A stretch of DNA of 64,000 nt from Dasania marina DSM 21967 (GTDB taxonomy: Bacteria > Pseudomonadota > Gammaproteobacteria > Pseudomonadales > Dasaniaceae), in NCBI RefSeq assembly GCF_000373485.1, contig NZ_KB891576.1, positions 62,001-126,000 on the forward strand, written 5' to 3'. A program made the translations under genes and the position numbers. Position 1 is the stretch's first letter, and each line of letters begins with the position of its first letter. A model generated the notes under the pieces. It saw only the letters and a program-made list of their open reading frames with translations. It did not search any database and was not told the DNA's origin. This document shows positions 55,100 to 64,000 of the stretch, piece after piece.

Positions 55100-57421
55100 T
55101 TAAAAGTGGTAAGTTGCATCCACGCCATAAGTAGCGCCGATGTTGTAAGTCGAAAAGACGTTGTTATACGACGGAATTATCCAGGTAAACTCTTCGTATT
55201 CATCATTGCCAATATTTTTACCCCAGGCCGCAACCGACCACGTTTGATCCCCGGATAAATAACCGATCCGCAAGTTGACCACATCTCTGGAGTCCACTTG
55301 CGTGCGCTCAAAATTATTGGGCTCGGCAAACGTCTCACTTTTATAGCCCCATTCGGCACGGTAAGTCAGCTCGCCATCGAAAACACCCTGTGTATATTGA
55401 ACGGCCGCGCTGGCGGTTAACTCTGGTGCCAGTGTCAGTTGATTGCCATTGCAGCTTTCAACATTGATAGGCAGAGTAGATCCGGTAAAAACATTACTGT
55501 TAAAGTTATCAATGGCGTTAATATCACCGCCGCAGTTATCAAAGTCTGTGTACTCACTATCGATATAACCAACACTGGCTTCGACCTGTAGGTTTTCAGT
55601 TAATAAGGCCAGTATCTCACCTTCAAAACCAAATATTTCTGCAGCTTTTGCATTGTTGATTGCAAACCCAACGCCTACGTCAGTCACCGCTAGTCGTTGC
55701 ACCTGCAAATCTTCATAGTCGGTAAAGAACAGCGCGGCATTGACACGAACACGGCCATCCACTAAGTCAGCTTTATAACCCAATTCATACGACCAAACCG
55801 TTTCGCTATCAAATCCTATATCCGCACTGGGTACAATATCCGGGTTAAAACCGCCACTTTTGAACCCTCTAGATGCAGAAACATAAGCACTGGAGTTGTC
55901 ACTGAGGGTATAATTCAACGCGATATTCCCCGAGATCGCTTCATCGTCTATATCTGGCGCAGTAGTTAAACTGGGGTGTGATGTGAACGTGCTATTCACT
56001 TGGCGAAAATCCATTTCTTTTGATTCTTCGGTGTAACGCAAACCTAAACTCAAAGTAAGATCTTGGTTTAGGTGATAGTTGCTATTAAAAAATAGCGCCA
56101 CAGCCTGTGTATCAATTTCACTTTCGCTACTAATGGCACCGATAGGCGCTAAGGTAAACCCGTTCACATTAGTTGCACCCACTAAGAATGCAGGGGTAGC
56201 TATAGAGGTAGCACGACTCGCCTCTGCTGTTTGATCCAAATAATAAAACCCAACCATCCAGTTATAGTCTTCATTGTCCATAGATTCTAAACGCAGCTCT
56301 TGAGTAAAACTGTCTGAGCTATCACCAAACAATGAATGTGATCCAGCAATAGGCCGGGAGTCATCATCGGCCCCCAAATCAAAATCAGCTATTCGGTAAG
56401 CGGTTATCGAGGTGATGGCCATACCGTTGTCCAGCATCCAATTAACATGCAACGACGCTCCACCAACCTCTCGGTTTTCAAAAGTAGGGCCATCCTGTGA
56501 GCTCTGGTTGGGGTGCGCATCCCCCGAGTATGGATCAGTTGTCAATGTGCCTAGGTCACCACTAAAAGCAGGGGGGGAAAAGGGAAAATCCGGCGTATAA
56601 TTTAACTCGGAAAAGAACCTATCCATTTTCTGTTCCAGATAATCCGCGTTAAAACTAAGTTCTAACTTTTCGCTGGCATCCCAGTTTAAACCTAAGCGAA
56701 TACCTTTCTTGTCTTCTGTGTTGATATCTTTACCATTAAAATAATTTTTGGCGCTGCCATCACGCTCCTGCGAATACACACTGACTTTACCTGCCAAGTC
56801 ATCCGTTAATGGCCCGGTCATAAACAGAGAGGCGTTAACGGTATTAAAATTACCGATGGTGGCCTTTGCTGTTCCTTCAAACTCTTCGTGATTAGGTTTT
56901 TTTGTGGTGATATTAATAGCACCGGCTATGGTGTTACGGCCAAAGAGTGTGCCCTGCGGGCCGCGCAGTACTTCCACCTGCGCCACATCAGCCAAAGGCT
57001 GGTTAAACGCAACAGGGCGGCCTAAATACACCTGATCGATATAGGCCCCCATACCACTTTCAAAACCGATATTTCGCGTAGTTGTGACTATGCCGCGTAT
57101 GCCCATGCCAGAAAGCGCATTACCGCCACCGTCGTAAGCCATATTGGGAACACGATTAACCAAATCAACCGTTTCATTAGCGCCCATAGCCGTTAACTGG
57201 TCGCTGCCAAAAGCGGATACCGCTATGGGCACGTCCTGCAGGCTCTCCTCCCTCTTACGAGCGGTGACGACCACTTCCTCTAGAGCAAATTTTTCTGCCG
57301 CATGGGCAGAAACCGGAAACTGCGATGCCAAAAAGACACTGACCCCGCTCACCGCTACGGCTTTAGCGATTGCGTGATTAATCTTATTACGTCTAAATGG
57401 AAGCTGCTTAATGGTGTTCAT
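55100..57421 (-). CDS. TonB-dependent outer-membrane receptor (substrate-uptake type)
   Basis: A 773-residue TonB-dependent receptor with signal peptide (to about AHA, residue 41). The mature N-terminus reads FALEEVVVTARKREESLQDVPIAVSAF, the usual TonB-box/plug start of receptors used for carbon-compound uptake in marine and sphingomonad bacteria. Plug markers follow: GMGIRGIVTTTRNIGF and QVEVLRGPQGTLFGRNTIAGAINITTKKP. The barrel ends in an aromatic strand (GVDATYHF). It is the first gene of the run leading to HDAC, MFS and sulfatase. The MalT-type regulator gene lies upstream in the same direction. Ligand unknown, but the neighbours point to an amide- and sulfate-bearing compound. Confidence 0.93.
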   Translation of the reverse strand: MNTIKQLPFRRNKINHAIAKAVAVSGVSVFLASQFPVSAHAAEKFALEEVVVTARKREESLQDVPIAVSAFGSDQLTAMGANETVDLVNRVPNMAYDGGGNALSGMGIRGIVTTTRNIGFESGMGAYIDQVYLGRPVAFNQPLADVAQVEVLRGPQGTLFGRNTIAGAINITTKKPNHEEFEGTAKATIGNFNTVNASLFMTGPLTDDLAGKVSVYSQERDGSAKNYFNGKDINTEDKKGIRLGLNWDASEKLELSFNADYLEQKMDRFFSELNYTPDFPFSPPAFSGDLGTLTTDPYSGDAHPNQSSQDGPTFENREVGGASLHVNWMLDNGMAITSITAYRIADFDLGADDDSRPIAGSHSLFGDSSDSFTQELRLESMDNEDYNWMVGFYYLDQTAEASRATSIATPAFLVGATNVNGFTLAPIGAISSESEIDTQAVALFFNSNYHLNQDLTLSLGLRYTEESKEMDFRQVNSTFTSHPSLTTAPDIDDEAISGNIALNYTLSDNSSAYVSASRGFKSGGFNPDIVPSADIGFDSETVWSYELGYKADLVDGRVRVNAALFFTDYEDLQVQRLAVTDVGVGFAINNAKAAEIFGFEGEILALLTENLQVEASVGYIDSEYTDFDNCGGDINAIDNFNSNVFTGSTLPINVESCNGNQLTLAPELTASAAVQYTQGVFDGELTYRAEWGYKSETFAEPNNFERTQVDSRDVVNLRIGYLSGDQTWSVAAWGKNIGNDEYEEFTWIIPSYNNVFSTYNIGATYGVDATYHF

Positions 57422-57807
57422 ACAAATCTCCTACCTTCATGCTATTTATTATGATTTATGACAATGTGGAAATACTCTATGTGAACAAAACTACTACTTC
57501 GACTAACTGAGAACACCACTCATTATGGGTGTTCTATACCCCACCCCACCCCACCCGAAAGTAGGGCTAGGCTGAAATAGGTGGATATTTAACGTAAGGT
57601 TTCAAGTGGGATATGTAGCAGGAAATACTGAAATATATACGCCTAAAAACGGCTAAGTCTTTGAAATAAAAAGTTTTTGTATAATAGTGCAGCGCCACTT
57701 TTATAAATGACACTAAAAAGAAGGCGTGAAAATCATAGGTTTGAGTAGCCTTGGCGCAGGCTAACAAAAAAGGGGAATAAACTGTTACTAAGATTACCAA
57801 CGAAGTA
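57422..57807. other. Intergenic region between the MalT-type regulator and the TonB receptor
   Basis: About 385 bp. It should contain the receptor promoter and any site for the adjacent LuxR/MalT-type activator. A CCCCACCCCACCCC tract lies near 57540-57553. A minus-strand open frame at 57567-57800 is not supported by any recognisable protein pattern or ribosome site. Confidence 0.45.
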
Positions 57808-60564
57808 TTAACTGCTTATAAGCTTTAATTCCTGTGCGGTAATAACCGCCGCCGTACGGTTCTTAACGCCTAATTTTCCATAGATGTTTTTACCGTGCCA
57901 CTTAACGGTGTTTTCACTGATATGCAGCATATCGGCAATCAATTGATTGGATTTTCCTTCCGCGATTAACTTCAAAACATCCAGCTCTCTTTGGCTAAGA
58001 GGCTCAATCAGACCCATCTGGGCGCTCTGGTTAAGAGGCGACTGCAGGCGTGAGGCTTCTAGACCTATAGCCTGATTAAGTACTTCTAGCATATACCTAG
58101 ACATGGGGTTATTGGTAAGATCAGCCTCGCAGCACAACGCTAACACATCCGATAAGCCCGGCCCCTCATCGATAAAAATACGCAATAAGTCATTCGCCCC
58201 TGCCTGCGATAGCGCTAGCAGCATAGACTCTACAGCCTGTGATTGCTTGCCTGCCTTTAACTGAGCCTGAGCTAGCAACAGTAGCGACTCTATAGCCCTA
58301 TGCCCTAAGCCCAGCCGATACGCTATATTATAAAGCCCCTGGCTCACCGCTATCAGTGCATCCCACTGACCGCTGATCAGCAATAAACGGGCTTGAATAA
58401 ATTGCTGTTGAAACACCGCTCTATCCCACTGGCTATCAGCTTTTATAAAAGGATCATCTAGCGGAATTTCCAACAACGAAGCGGCCTGCAAGGCTTCAAA
58501 ATGCTTACCAGCGCGTAATAATAGTTTGATACGGTGGTAACTGACAAATAGACGGTGATAGTTATTTGATTTACTTAAGGGTAAAAAGTCGGCCAGGTGA
58601 TCCATTATTTTTAACGCGGTAGTGTAATCTTCTTTAGCGGCAAAGCATTTGGCTAAGGTTGTATAGCCCAACTGCAGCAAGCTGATATGGCCCACCTCCT
58701 CTATCAGCTTTAAGTTTGGCTGTAATAATTGTATAGCCTGCTCTTGTTGATTCATTTCATAGCAAATTGCACCACGCAAGACATTGAGCGCAGGGGTAAT
58801 GTAAACGGTTTCTTCGTGCCGGCTGAGCAAATCGGTTTGAAATTCATTAAGCACCCCTAGGGCCCGCTTTACGTTACCCTGGGTATATTCTATTAATCCC
58901 AAAAAGCACACCGAATACATCATGCCAAAATATGAATTAATTTTTTGGTGAGCAACCCGGGCATAGGAAATATGCTGTTTAGCCTTTTCAAACTCCCCTA
59001 GCACAAAATAACTATAGCCTTTAACGTTATTAATAACGCCTTCCATAAAGTCTTGATGGGAGTGCAGCTCTTCCGGCGAAAAACGAATCACATCAGCCAC
59101 ATTATCCAGCGACATACTAATACTGGCATTTAAAATGGCCATTTCATCGGCAAACTCTACCGCAGAATTTTTAGACAGCTCACCTTCAGCGGCCATGGTA
59201 GCGACTATTACTTCCAGCTGATCACGAATAACGATAGCCTCATCGATTTGATTCATATGATACAAAGCTGTGCTGTGCAGCAACATAAGATTGGGGCGCT
59301 TAAGGCGCACCTCCAGCGGTATTTTGTTAATCCACGCCGTAACCCTAGGCATACGCCCCTGCATAAACTCTTCTATTGCGCGCTGTTCTATCAGCTCTGC
59401 GGCAACGCTCATATCACCAGCACGCAGCGCATAGTCTACCGCCTCGCGTAGATAGCCGTTCTCTTTAAACCAGATACAGGCCTTGCGACAAAGGGTCTGG
59501 CTGCAATCTATAGCAGCGCATCTGGCAGCAGCTTGTAGAAATTCCTGAAACAAGTGATGAAAACGGTACCAGTTGCGGTCTTGATCAAGGGGGATAATAA
59601 ACAGATTATCCGCATCCAGTTTTTGTATTATTTGCTGCGAGCCTGATTGCTCTAAAACATAATCACAAAGATCACCATTCAAACGATCAAACACAGAACA
59701 GCTTAATAAAAAATCTTTTACTTCCTGCGGCTGTTGATTTAATACGGCGGCGGTAAGATAGTCTGCTACATCTTGAATATTCCCCGAAAAACGATGTATC
59801 ACCTCATCCTTATTTTCTGCTTCGCGCAGAGACAGCGAGGCCAGCTGTAAGCCTGCCGCCCAACCTTCGCAGTGTTCATTTAATGTTAATAGCTGTTCTT
59901 TAGAAAGCGGGAGCTTGCGTAGCTCCAGCATAAACTCCTCTGACTCATCAAAGTCAAAGCGCAGCTTTTCAGCGGGTATTTGCATTAAGTCATTTCTAAC
60001 TCGCAAATTAGCCAAAGGCAGTGCCGGAACTGAGCGACCAGAGATGACCACATGGAAATTAGCCGGCGATAAGTTCAGTAATAACTCCAGAAAATCTATA
60101 ATCTCTTCCGATTCAATAAAATGTATATCATCAAGAAACAGGTAGGTTTCTTTATCCAGCTGTATAAGGTCATTAACCAGTGAGCCCAAGGGTTTTGAAA
60201 TATCCAACACGGGAGTATTTTCGAGGTACTGCAAGGTGTCGGCACCGATTCTGGTGTCTATTTCCTGCAAAGCGGCTATCACATACCTTAAAAAAATTCT
60301 GGGATCGTTATCGTTAATATCCAGTGACAACCAGCAAACTGCATTGCCTGATCCCTGCAAACTTTCATACCACTGCCCCAGCAATGTGGTTTTTCCAAAG
60401 CCCGCTGGCGCTGTAATCAATGTTAATTTTCGGTGCACCGCGTGCGCTAATTTCTTAAGTAGCTTGTTACGTATGACAACTCCCGAATGATGAACCGGGG
60501 CAAAGAGTTTGGTTTTTATTAGGGCAGATAAATTATTTTTATTCATAAAGCATAACTTTGGCAT
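57808..60564 (-). CDS. MalT-type LuxR-family transcriptional regulator
   Basis: A 918-residue STAND/LAL regulator. The N-terminal ATPase has the P-loop APAGFGKTTLLGQWYESL and a Walker B-like TYLFLDDIHFI. A winged helix and a long TPR-like helical sensor domain (about 340-840) follow. The C-terminal LuxR helix-turn-helix is LSQRELDVLKLIAEGKSNQLIADMLHISENTVKWHGKNIYGKL. Such proteins bind ATP and an inducer and activate nearby catabolic or transport genes. It lies directly upstream of the TonB receptor run in the same orientation and is the likely activator. A TTGTTG-rich leader has no clear promoter. The first ATG has GAGG before it. Confidence 0.93.
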   Translation of the reverse strand: MPKLCFMNKNNLSALIKTKLFAPVHHSGVVIRNKLLKKLAHAVHRKLTLITAPAGFGKTTLLGQWYESLQGSGNAVCWLSLDINDNDPRIFLRYVIAALQEIDTRIGADTLQYLENTPVLDISKPLGSLVNDLIQLDKETYLFLDDIHFIESEEIIDFLELLLNLSPANFHVVISGRSVPALPLANLRVRNDLMQIPAEKLRFDFDESEEFMLELRKLPLSKEQLLTLNEHCEGWAAGLQLASLSLREAENKDEVIHRFSGNIQDVADYLTAAVLNQQPQEVKDFLLSCSVFDRLNGDLCDYVLEQSGSQQIIQKLDADNLFIIPLDQDRNWYRFHHLFQEFLQAAARCAAIDCSQTLCRKACIWFKENGYLREAVDYALRAGDMSVAAELIEQRAIEEFMQGRMPRVTAWINKIPLEVRLKRPNLMLLHSTALYHMNQIDEAIVIRDQLEVIVATMAAEGELSKNSAVEFADEMAILNASISMSLDNVADVIRFSPEELHSHQDFMEGVINNVKGYSYFVLGEFEKAKQHISYARVAHQKINSYFGMMYSVCFLGLIEYTQGNVKRALGVLNEFQTDLLSRHEETVYITPALNVLRGAICYEMNQQEQAIQLLQPNLKLIEEVGHISLLQLGYTTLAKCFAAKEDYTTALKIMDHLADFLPLSKSNNYHRLFVSYHRIKLLLRAGKHFEALQAASLLEIPLDDPFIKADSQWDRAVFQQQFIQARLLLISGQWDALIAVSQGLYNIAYRLGLGHRAIESLLLLAQAQLKAGKQSQAVESMLLALSQAGANDLLRIFIDEGPGLSDVLALCCEADLTNNPMSRYMLEVLNQAIGLEASRLQSPLNQSAQMGLIEPLSQRELDVLKLIAEGKSNQLIADMLHISENTVKWHGKNIYGKLGVKNRTAAVITAQELKLISS

Positions 60565-60683
60565 ACACCTCTGAGTGTGAAAAGCTTAGTGCTGGCTGGT
60601 ATTAAATTTAGTCGCCGCCAGTATTCTACACACAATTGCCGCTGGCGGTTAAGCCACAAGCTTACAAAAGCTTAGCTGAAAAC

Positions 60684-60712
60684 AAAAAATCCCCGCAATG
60701 CGGGGATTTTTT
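60684..60712. terminator. Bidirectional rho-independent terminator after cysH
   Basis: The stem ATCCCCGC/GCGGGGAT (60689-60696, 60700-60707) is flanked by A6 on the left and T6 on the right, so it works on either strand. It ends the minus-strand cysH transcript. Confidence 0.93.
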
Positions 60713-60717
60713 AAATA

Positions 60718-61422
60718 CTATTTCAAAATAGTCACCGGCGCTTCCGCCACGTGCAAACCACACTCCTGGCCACCTTCACGCTGCTCCCACCACCAACGGC
60801 CGGCGCGTACATCTTCGCCTGGCTGCACTGCACGGGTACAAGGGGCGCAACCTATGCTGGGGAAGCCTTGGTCGTGTAAAGGGTTGTAGGGTACGTGCTC
60901 GGCGTGCAGGTATTGCCACAACTCGGCCTCTGTCCAGCTAGCCAGCGGGTTGTATTTCCACAGGTCATTGCCCTCGTCCCACTCTTTAGCGTCTATACCG
61001 GCGCGTGAGAGGGATTGCTCGCTGCGCATGCCGGTAATCCACGCTTCTTTACCGGATAAGGCGCGTTTTAATGGCTCTACTTTACGTATATAACAGCAGC
61101 TTTTGCGGGATTCTAAGGAATTGTAAAAACCATTAATACCGTTTTCAGCCACGTAATTTTGGGTGGCTTCGGCCTGGGGGTAATACACATGCACGCGGTA
61201 ATCGTAACGCGACTCTATGGTAGAGAGCAGGTTTACCGTTTCGGGGTGCAGGCGGCCGGTATCCAGCGAGAAAATATCGATAGCAATTTTGTTACGCAAA
61301 ATCACATGGGTTAGCAGCATGTCTTCTGCGCCCAAGCTGTTAGCCAAAACTATGCCCTTGTGCGCTTGCGCCATGGCCTGTAAATCGGCGATTAGGGTGT
61401 TTACTTTGTCTGCCAATGTCAC
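60718..61422 (-). CDS. cysH: Assimilatory phosphoadenylyl/adenylyl-sulfate reductase (APS-reductase type)
   Basis: A 234-residue reductase of sulfate assimilation that makes sulfite from an activated sulfate. The PP-loop part starts VLANSLGAEDMLLTHV, and FSLDTGRLHPET follows. The cysteine pair C109-C110 in SRKSCCYIRKVEPL and the pair C192/C195 in GCAPCTRAV are the [4Fe-4S] ligands of APS-specific enzymes; the catalytic Cys is 221 in ECGLH. This indicates APS rather than PAPS as substrate, as in Pseudomonas. Thioredoxin would be the reductant. It is in the same direction as cysG and the cysI fragment. Confidence 0.93.
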   Translation of the reverse strand: MTLADKVNTLIADLQAMAQAHKGIVLANSLGAEDMLLTHVILRNKIAIDIFSLDTGRLHPETVNLLSTIESRYDYRVHVYYPQAEATQNYVAENGINGFYNSLESRKSCCYIRKVEPLKRALSGKEAWITGMRSEQSLSRAGIDAKEWDEGNDLWKYNPLASWTEAELWQYLHAEHVPYNPLHDQGFPSIGCAPCTRAVQPGEDVRAGRWWWEQREGGQECGLHVAEAPVTILK

Positions 61423-61567
61423 GGCAATCTCCTACTTTTTAAAAACGAAGCTATACGTACTTAAGCCCAAAGGCTTAGTGAAGTCGCGTATTATGGGAAA
61501 TATTAAACATGAAATAAAATACTAACTATCACTAAGCTAATAACTAAAAAGCATAACCTAGTGAGGG

Positions 61568-62968
61568 CTAGTATAGCGGCTTAGCGCCAAACCAGTGGTA
61601 GTCGCCCAACTGCTCACAAACCTCACCCACCAAGATGATAGCCGGTGATTTCACCTCGTGACGCTGTATTAGCTGGGCTAAGTCTTTAAGCTCACCGCCT
61701 ACGCTACGCTGCTGGGGGCGGCTGGCGTTTTCTATAATCGCCACTGGCGTATTAGGGGCACGGCCATGCTGTATCAACTGCCGCTGTATATCCGCTGATT
61801 GATGCAGGCCCATATAAATAGCTAGGGTTTGCTGGCTTTTGGCTAGGCTAGCCCAGTCTAGGTCGCCACCCTCTTGCCCGTGGCCGGTAACAAATACAGT
61901 GGACTGGGCATAGTCGCGGTGGGTTAAGGCCACACCGGTATAAGCCGCTGCTGCTGCCGCTGCGGTAATGCCCGGCACTACGTCAAAACTAATGCCCGCC
62001 TCGTCTAAGGCCTGCAGCTCTTCGCCGCCACGGCCAAATACAAAGGGGTCGCCGCCCTTGAGGCGCACTACCCGATTACCCGCCAGCGCTGAGGCGACTA
62101 AGCGCGCCTGTATCTCTTCTTGCGGCACGCTGTGAAAGCCTTTGGTTTTGCCTACATAGATAAAATCGGCATCGCGTCTGGCGCGCTCTAAAATACTTTT
62201 ATCGACTAGGGCGTCGTAAAAAATGACATCGGCCTGCTGTAAACGCAGCTGCGCTTTTAAGGTCAGCAATTCGGCATCACCGGGGCCTGCGCCGACTAGG
62301 CTAACGTGGCCTAGCTTTAACGTTTCCCTATTGGCACTGCAATCATCTAACAATTGTTGGGCTAACTGCTCAGCTTGTTGCTGTTGGCCGCCAGCGAGTT
62401 GCTGAGTAATTTCAGAATCTAACAAGCGCTCCCAAAAGTTGCGACGGCTATCAAAAGTGGGCAGGCTTTGTTTTACTTTATCGCGCCAACGGCCCATAAG
62501 CTGGGCAACATCGGCAATGGCCTGAGGCAGTAAATTATCGATTTGCGCCCGTAGGCGGCGCGCTAATACCGGTGCGTTACCACCACTGGAAATAGCTACT
62601 TGTATATCGCCGCGATCTACCACTGCCGGCATAATAAATTCGCTATGCTGAGGGTCGTCGACACTATTACACCAGATGCATTGCGCTACGGCGGCGGCCT
62701 GCACTTGCTGATTCACTGCGCTGTCGTCGGTAGCGGCTACCACCAACCAACATTGAGTGACGTCATCGGCGCTAAAGTTTTTTAGGTGTAAGGTCAGCTG
62801 CTGTTGCTGCGCCCAGCCCTGCACCGTGGCGCAAGCTTTAGCTGCCACTACGTGTATATCGGCACCGGCTTTTTGTAGCATCTCAATTTTTCTAGTGGCT
62901 ACTTTACCGGCGCCTACCACCAACACTTTTTTATGCTGCAGGTCGGCAAATATAGGGAAAAACTTCAT
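61568..62968 (-). CDS. cysG: Siroheme synthase (multifunctional CysG)
   Basis: A 466-residue fusion. The N-terminal SirC-like domain (about 1-205) holds the NAD motif VLVVGAGKVATRKIEML and the precorrin-2 dehydrogenase/ferrochelatase activity (ISSGGNAPVLARRLR). The C-terminal uroporphyrinogen-III methyltransferase domain (about 215-460) begins VSLVGAGPGDAELLTLKAQ and contains RLKGGDPFVFGRGGEE and VVPGITAAAAAAAYTGVALTHRD. Together they make siroheme, the cofactor of the sulfite reductase encoded next to it. The neighbouring cysI and cysH support this role. Confidence 0.96.
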   Translation of the reverse strand: MKFFPIFADLQHKKVLVVGAGKVATRKIEMLQKAGADIHVVAAKACATVQGWAQQQQLTLHLKNFSADDVTQCWLVVAATDDSAVNQQVQAAAVAQCIWCNSVDDPQHSEFIMPAVVDRGDIQVAISSGGNAPVLARRLRAQIDNLLPQAIADVAQLMGRWRDKVKQSLPTFDSRRNFWERLLDSEITQQLAGGQQQQAEQLAQQLLDDCSANRETLKLGHVSLVGAGPGDAELLTLKAQLRLQQADVIFYDALVDKSILERARRDADFIYVGKTKGFHSVPQEEIQARLVASALAGNRVVRLKGGDPFVFGRGGEELQALDEAGISFDVVPGITAAAAAAAYTGVALTHRDYAQSTVFVTGHGQEGGDLDWASLAKSQQTLAIYMGLHQSADIQRQLIQHGRAPNTPVAIIENASRPQQRSVGGELKDLAQLIQRHEVKSPAIILVGEVCEQLGDYHWFGAKPLY

Positions 62969-63036
62969 AGTCAGTCGTTACGCCTGATAGTTTTGCTTGA
63001 TAGCCACTGTCGCTACAGCCCTTGCTCATCATTAAC

Positions 63037-63085
63037 AAAAAAGCCTTATTCAGGGCCTGTATAACACAGTGAATAAGGCTTTTTA
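63037..63085 (-). terminator. Terminator between cysI and cysG
   Basis: The inverted arms GCCTTATTC (63043-63051) and GAATAAGGC (63071-63079) are flanked by A6 and T5, giving a hairpin usable on either strand. It follows the cysI stop on the minus strand. Confidence 0.8.
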
Positions 63086-63091
63086 TTATGG

Positions 63092-63120
63092 AAGATTTCT
63101 TCGCTAAGCGAAGAAATCTT
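63092..63120. repeat. Strong hairpin downstream of cysI
   Basis: AAGATTTCTTCGC / GCGAAGAAATCTT form a perfect 13-bp stem with a TAA loop. The GC-TAA-GC tip recalls the hairpins at 47228 and 47281. No T-run follows directly; it may protect the cysI transcript end. Confidence 0.65.
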
Positions 63121-63161
63121 ATGCGCTTTTAAGTTTATTTAAAAACGAAGCTTCTTTCTAT

Positions 63162-64000
63162 TTAGGCTTCTTTACGATGAAAGTCCTGTGGGCCTTCATA
63201 GGCTTTAATCTCGCCGGTACGCACTAAGAAATCACCAAAACGCTCATCGGTTTTACGAGTAGCGGCGTACTTGCCTAACAGTTCATCGGCAATAGTCAAA
63301 ATTTCTGACTCGTCGATATTCTCTTCATACAAAGCACTAAAACGCTCACCGTGGCCACCGGCACCTAGGTACATATTGTAGCGGCCTGGGCCTTTACCGA
63401 TAAAGCTCATTTCAGCTAACACTGCACGGCCACAGCCGTTGGGGCAGCCTTGCATGCGTATAGTAATAGGCTGATCGGCAATACCGTGTTTTTCGGCTAG
63501 TTTCTCTATATGGGTTACTAAGCTAGGCAAGTAACGCTCACTCTCAGCCATGGCCAAGGGGCAAGTAGGCAGTGCCACACAGGCCATAGAGTTTTGGCGT
63601 ATTAGCGATACTTGTGGCCCAGTTTGTAAACCGTACTGCTCTACCAAAGCTTCAATTTGCGGGCGATTTTCCGGCGTAATATTAGCAATAATAATATTTT
63701 GGTTAGGGGTCATGCGGAAGTCACCTTGGTGTACTTCGGCAATGGCGCGCATACCCGTTAATAATTGCAAACCTTGCTCGGCGTCATCTTTGATGCGGCC
63801 GTTTTCTATAAATAAGTTTAGGTGCCAGTTACCGTCGTGGCCCTCTATCCAACCGTAGCGATCGCTGTTGCTGATAAATTCAAAAGGCCTATCAGCTTGC
63901 AGTTTAAAACCACAGCGCTTTTCTAGCTCTTCTTTAAACCATTCTATGCTGCGGTCACCAATAGTGTATTTAAAGCGGGCAAAGCGACGCTCGACACGAT
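63162..64000 (-). CDS. cysI: Sulfite reductase hemoprotein, C-terminal part (runs off the window)
   Basis: The minus-strand frame is open from the window edge to the stop at 63162, about 279 codons. It contains DRSIEWFKEELEKRCGF, the siroheme/[4Fe-4S] cysteine motifs CVALPTCPLA (two Cys, five apart) and MQGCPNGCGRA, and the terminal FGDFLVRTGEI. It reduces sulfite to sulfide with six electrons. The N-terminal half lies outside. The family also includes ferredoxin-nitrite reductases, but the cysG and cysH neighbours favour sulfite. The apparent internal start near 63770 is only a TTG inside the gene. Confidence 0.92.
   Translation of the reverse strand, partial: RVERRFARFKYTIGDRSIEWFKEELEKRCGFKLQADRPFEFISNSDRYGWIEGHDGNWHLNLFIENGRIKDDAEQGLQLLTGMRAIAEVHQGDFRMTPNQNIIIANITPENRPQIEALVEQYGLQTGPQVSLIRQNSMACVALPTCPLAMAESERYLPSLVTHIEKLAEKHGIADQPITIRMQGCPNGCGRAVLAEMSFIGKGPGRYNMYLGAGGHGERFSALYEENIDESEILTIADELLGKYAATRKTDERFGDFLVRTGEIKAYEGPQDFHRKEA

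Noticed and set aside
57567-57800. 77-codon minus-strand ORF before the TonB receptor
   Set aside because: AT-rich, no ribosome site, no recognisable protein pattern.
63162-63770. Reading cysI as a short complete gene
   Set aside because: The frame stays open to the window edge with cysI-like sequence; the apparent start is an internal TTG.

Overview
The window looks like chromosome from a free-living, probably marine gammaproteobacterium. The purL / mltF / tadA neighbourhood matches the arrangement in Escherichia coli. guaB-guaA, xseA, truC, yigZ, a BCCT carrier, two TonB receptors and a [4Fe-4S] APS reductase fit a Cellvibrionales/Spongiibacteraceae-like lineage, but that placement is inference from gene content only. 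No tRNA, rRNA, CRISPR array or complete insertion sequence was seen.

Layout. 1-9.6 kb: secD (partial), purL, mltF, tadA, then a YfiR-like periplasmic protein coupled to a TonB receptor. 10-26.1 kb: a catabolic island with fused FadB-type enzyme, thiolase, thioesterase, IorB-like and IorA-like oxidoreductase subunits, an isatin-hydrolase-like cyclase and a fused FAD monooxygenase/Old Yellow Enzyme on the minus strand; a divergent MarR regulator; an SDR; and a plus-strand crotonase / acyl-CoA dehydrogenase / Rid set. 26.4-29.5 kb: hybrid kinase plus TorT-like sensor protein. 29.7-34.4 kb: guaA, guaB, xseA. 34.4-38.8 kb: a CRP/FNR regulator divergent from a class III cyclase, a stand-alone receiver and a histidine kinase. 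38.9-45.3 kb: yigZ, MFS, truC, cvfB-like, ybfF-like, a lipoprotein and a eukaryotic-type HisA homologue. 45.3-47.6 kb: an AT-richer, repeat-rich accessory patch with an orphan HEPN-like gene and a GFA-family gene. 47.6-60.6 kb: porin, BCCT carrier, sulfatase, MFS, HDAC-like amidohydrolase, TonB receptor and MalT-type regulator. 60.7-64 kb: cysH, cysG, cysI (partial) for sulfate assimilation.

The most interesting reading is the 10-26 kb island. The cyclase carries the isatin hydrolase metal motif (H73, H77, D79), so it may open isatin to isatinate (2-aminophenylglyoxylate). The IorAB-like 2-oxoacid oxidoreductase could then convert isatinate straight to anthraniloyl-CoA. The fused monooxygenase/reductase would dearomatise that CoA ester, and the SDR, crotonases, acyl-CoA dehydrogenase, FadB-like enzyme and thiolase would finish it by beta-oxidation. 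This would explain why no aryl-CoA ligase is present. A 48-bp nested dyad between the monooxygenase and marR, and a second site with the same half-sites before the crotonase, suggest one MarR regulon. Functions are predicted from sequence reading and recalled family knowledge; no database search was run.
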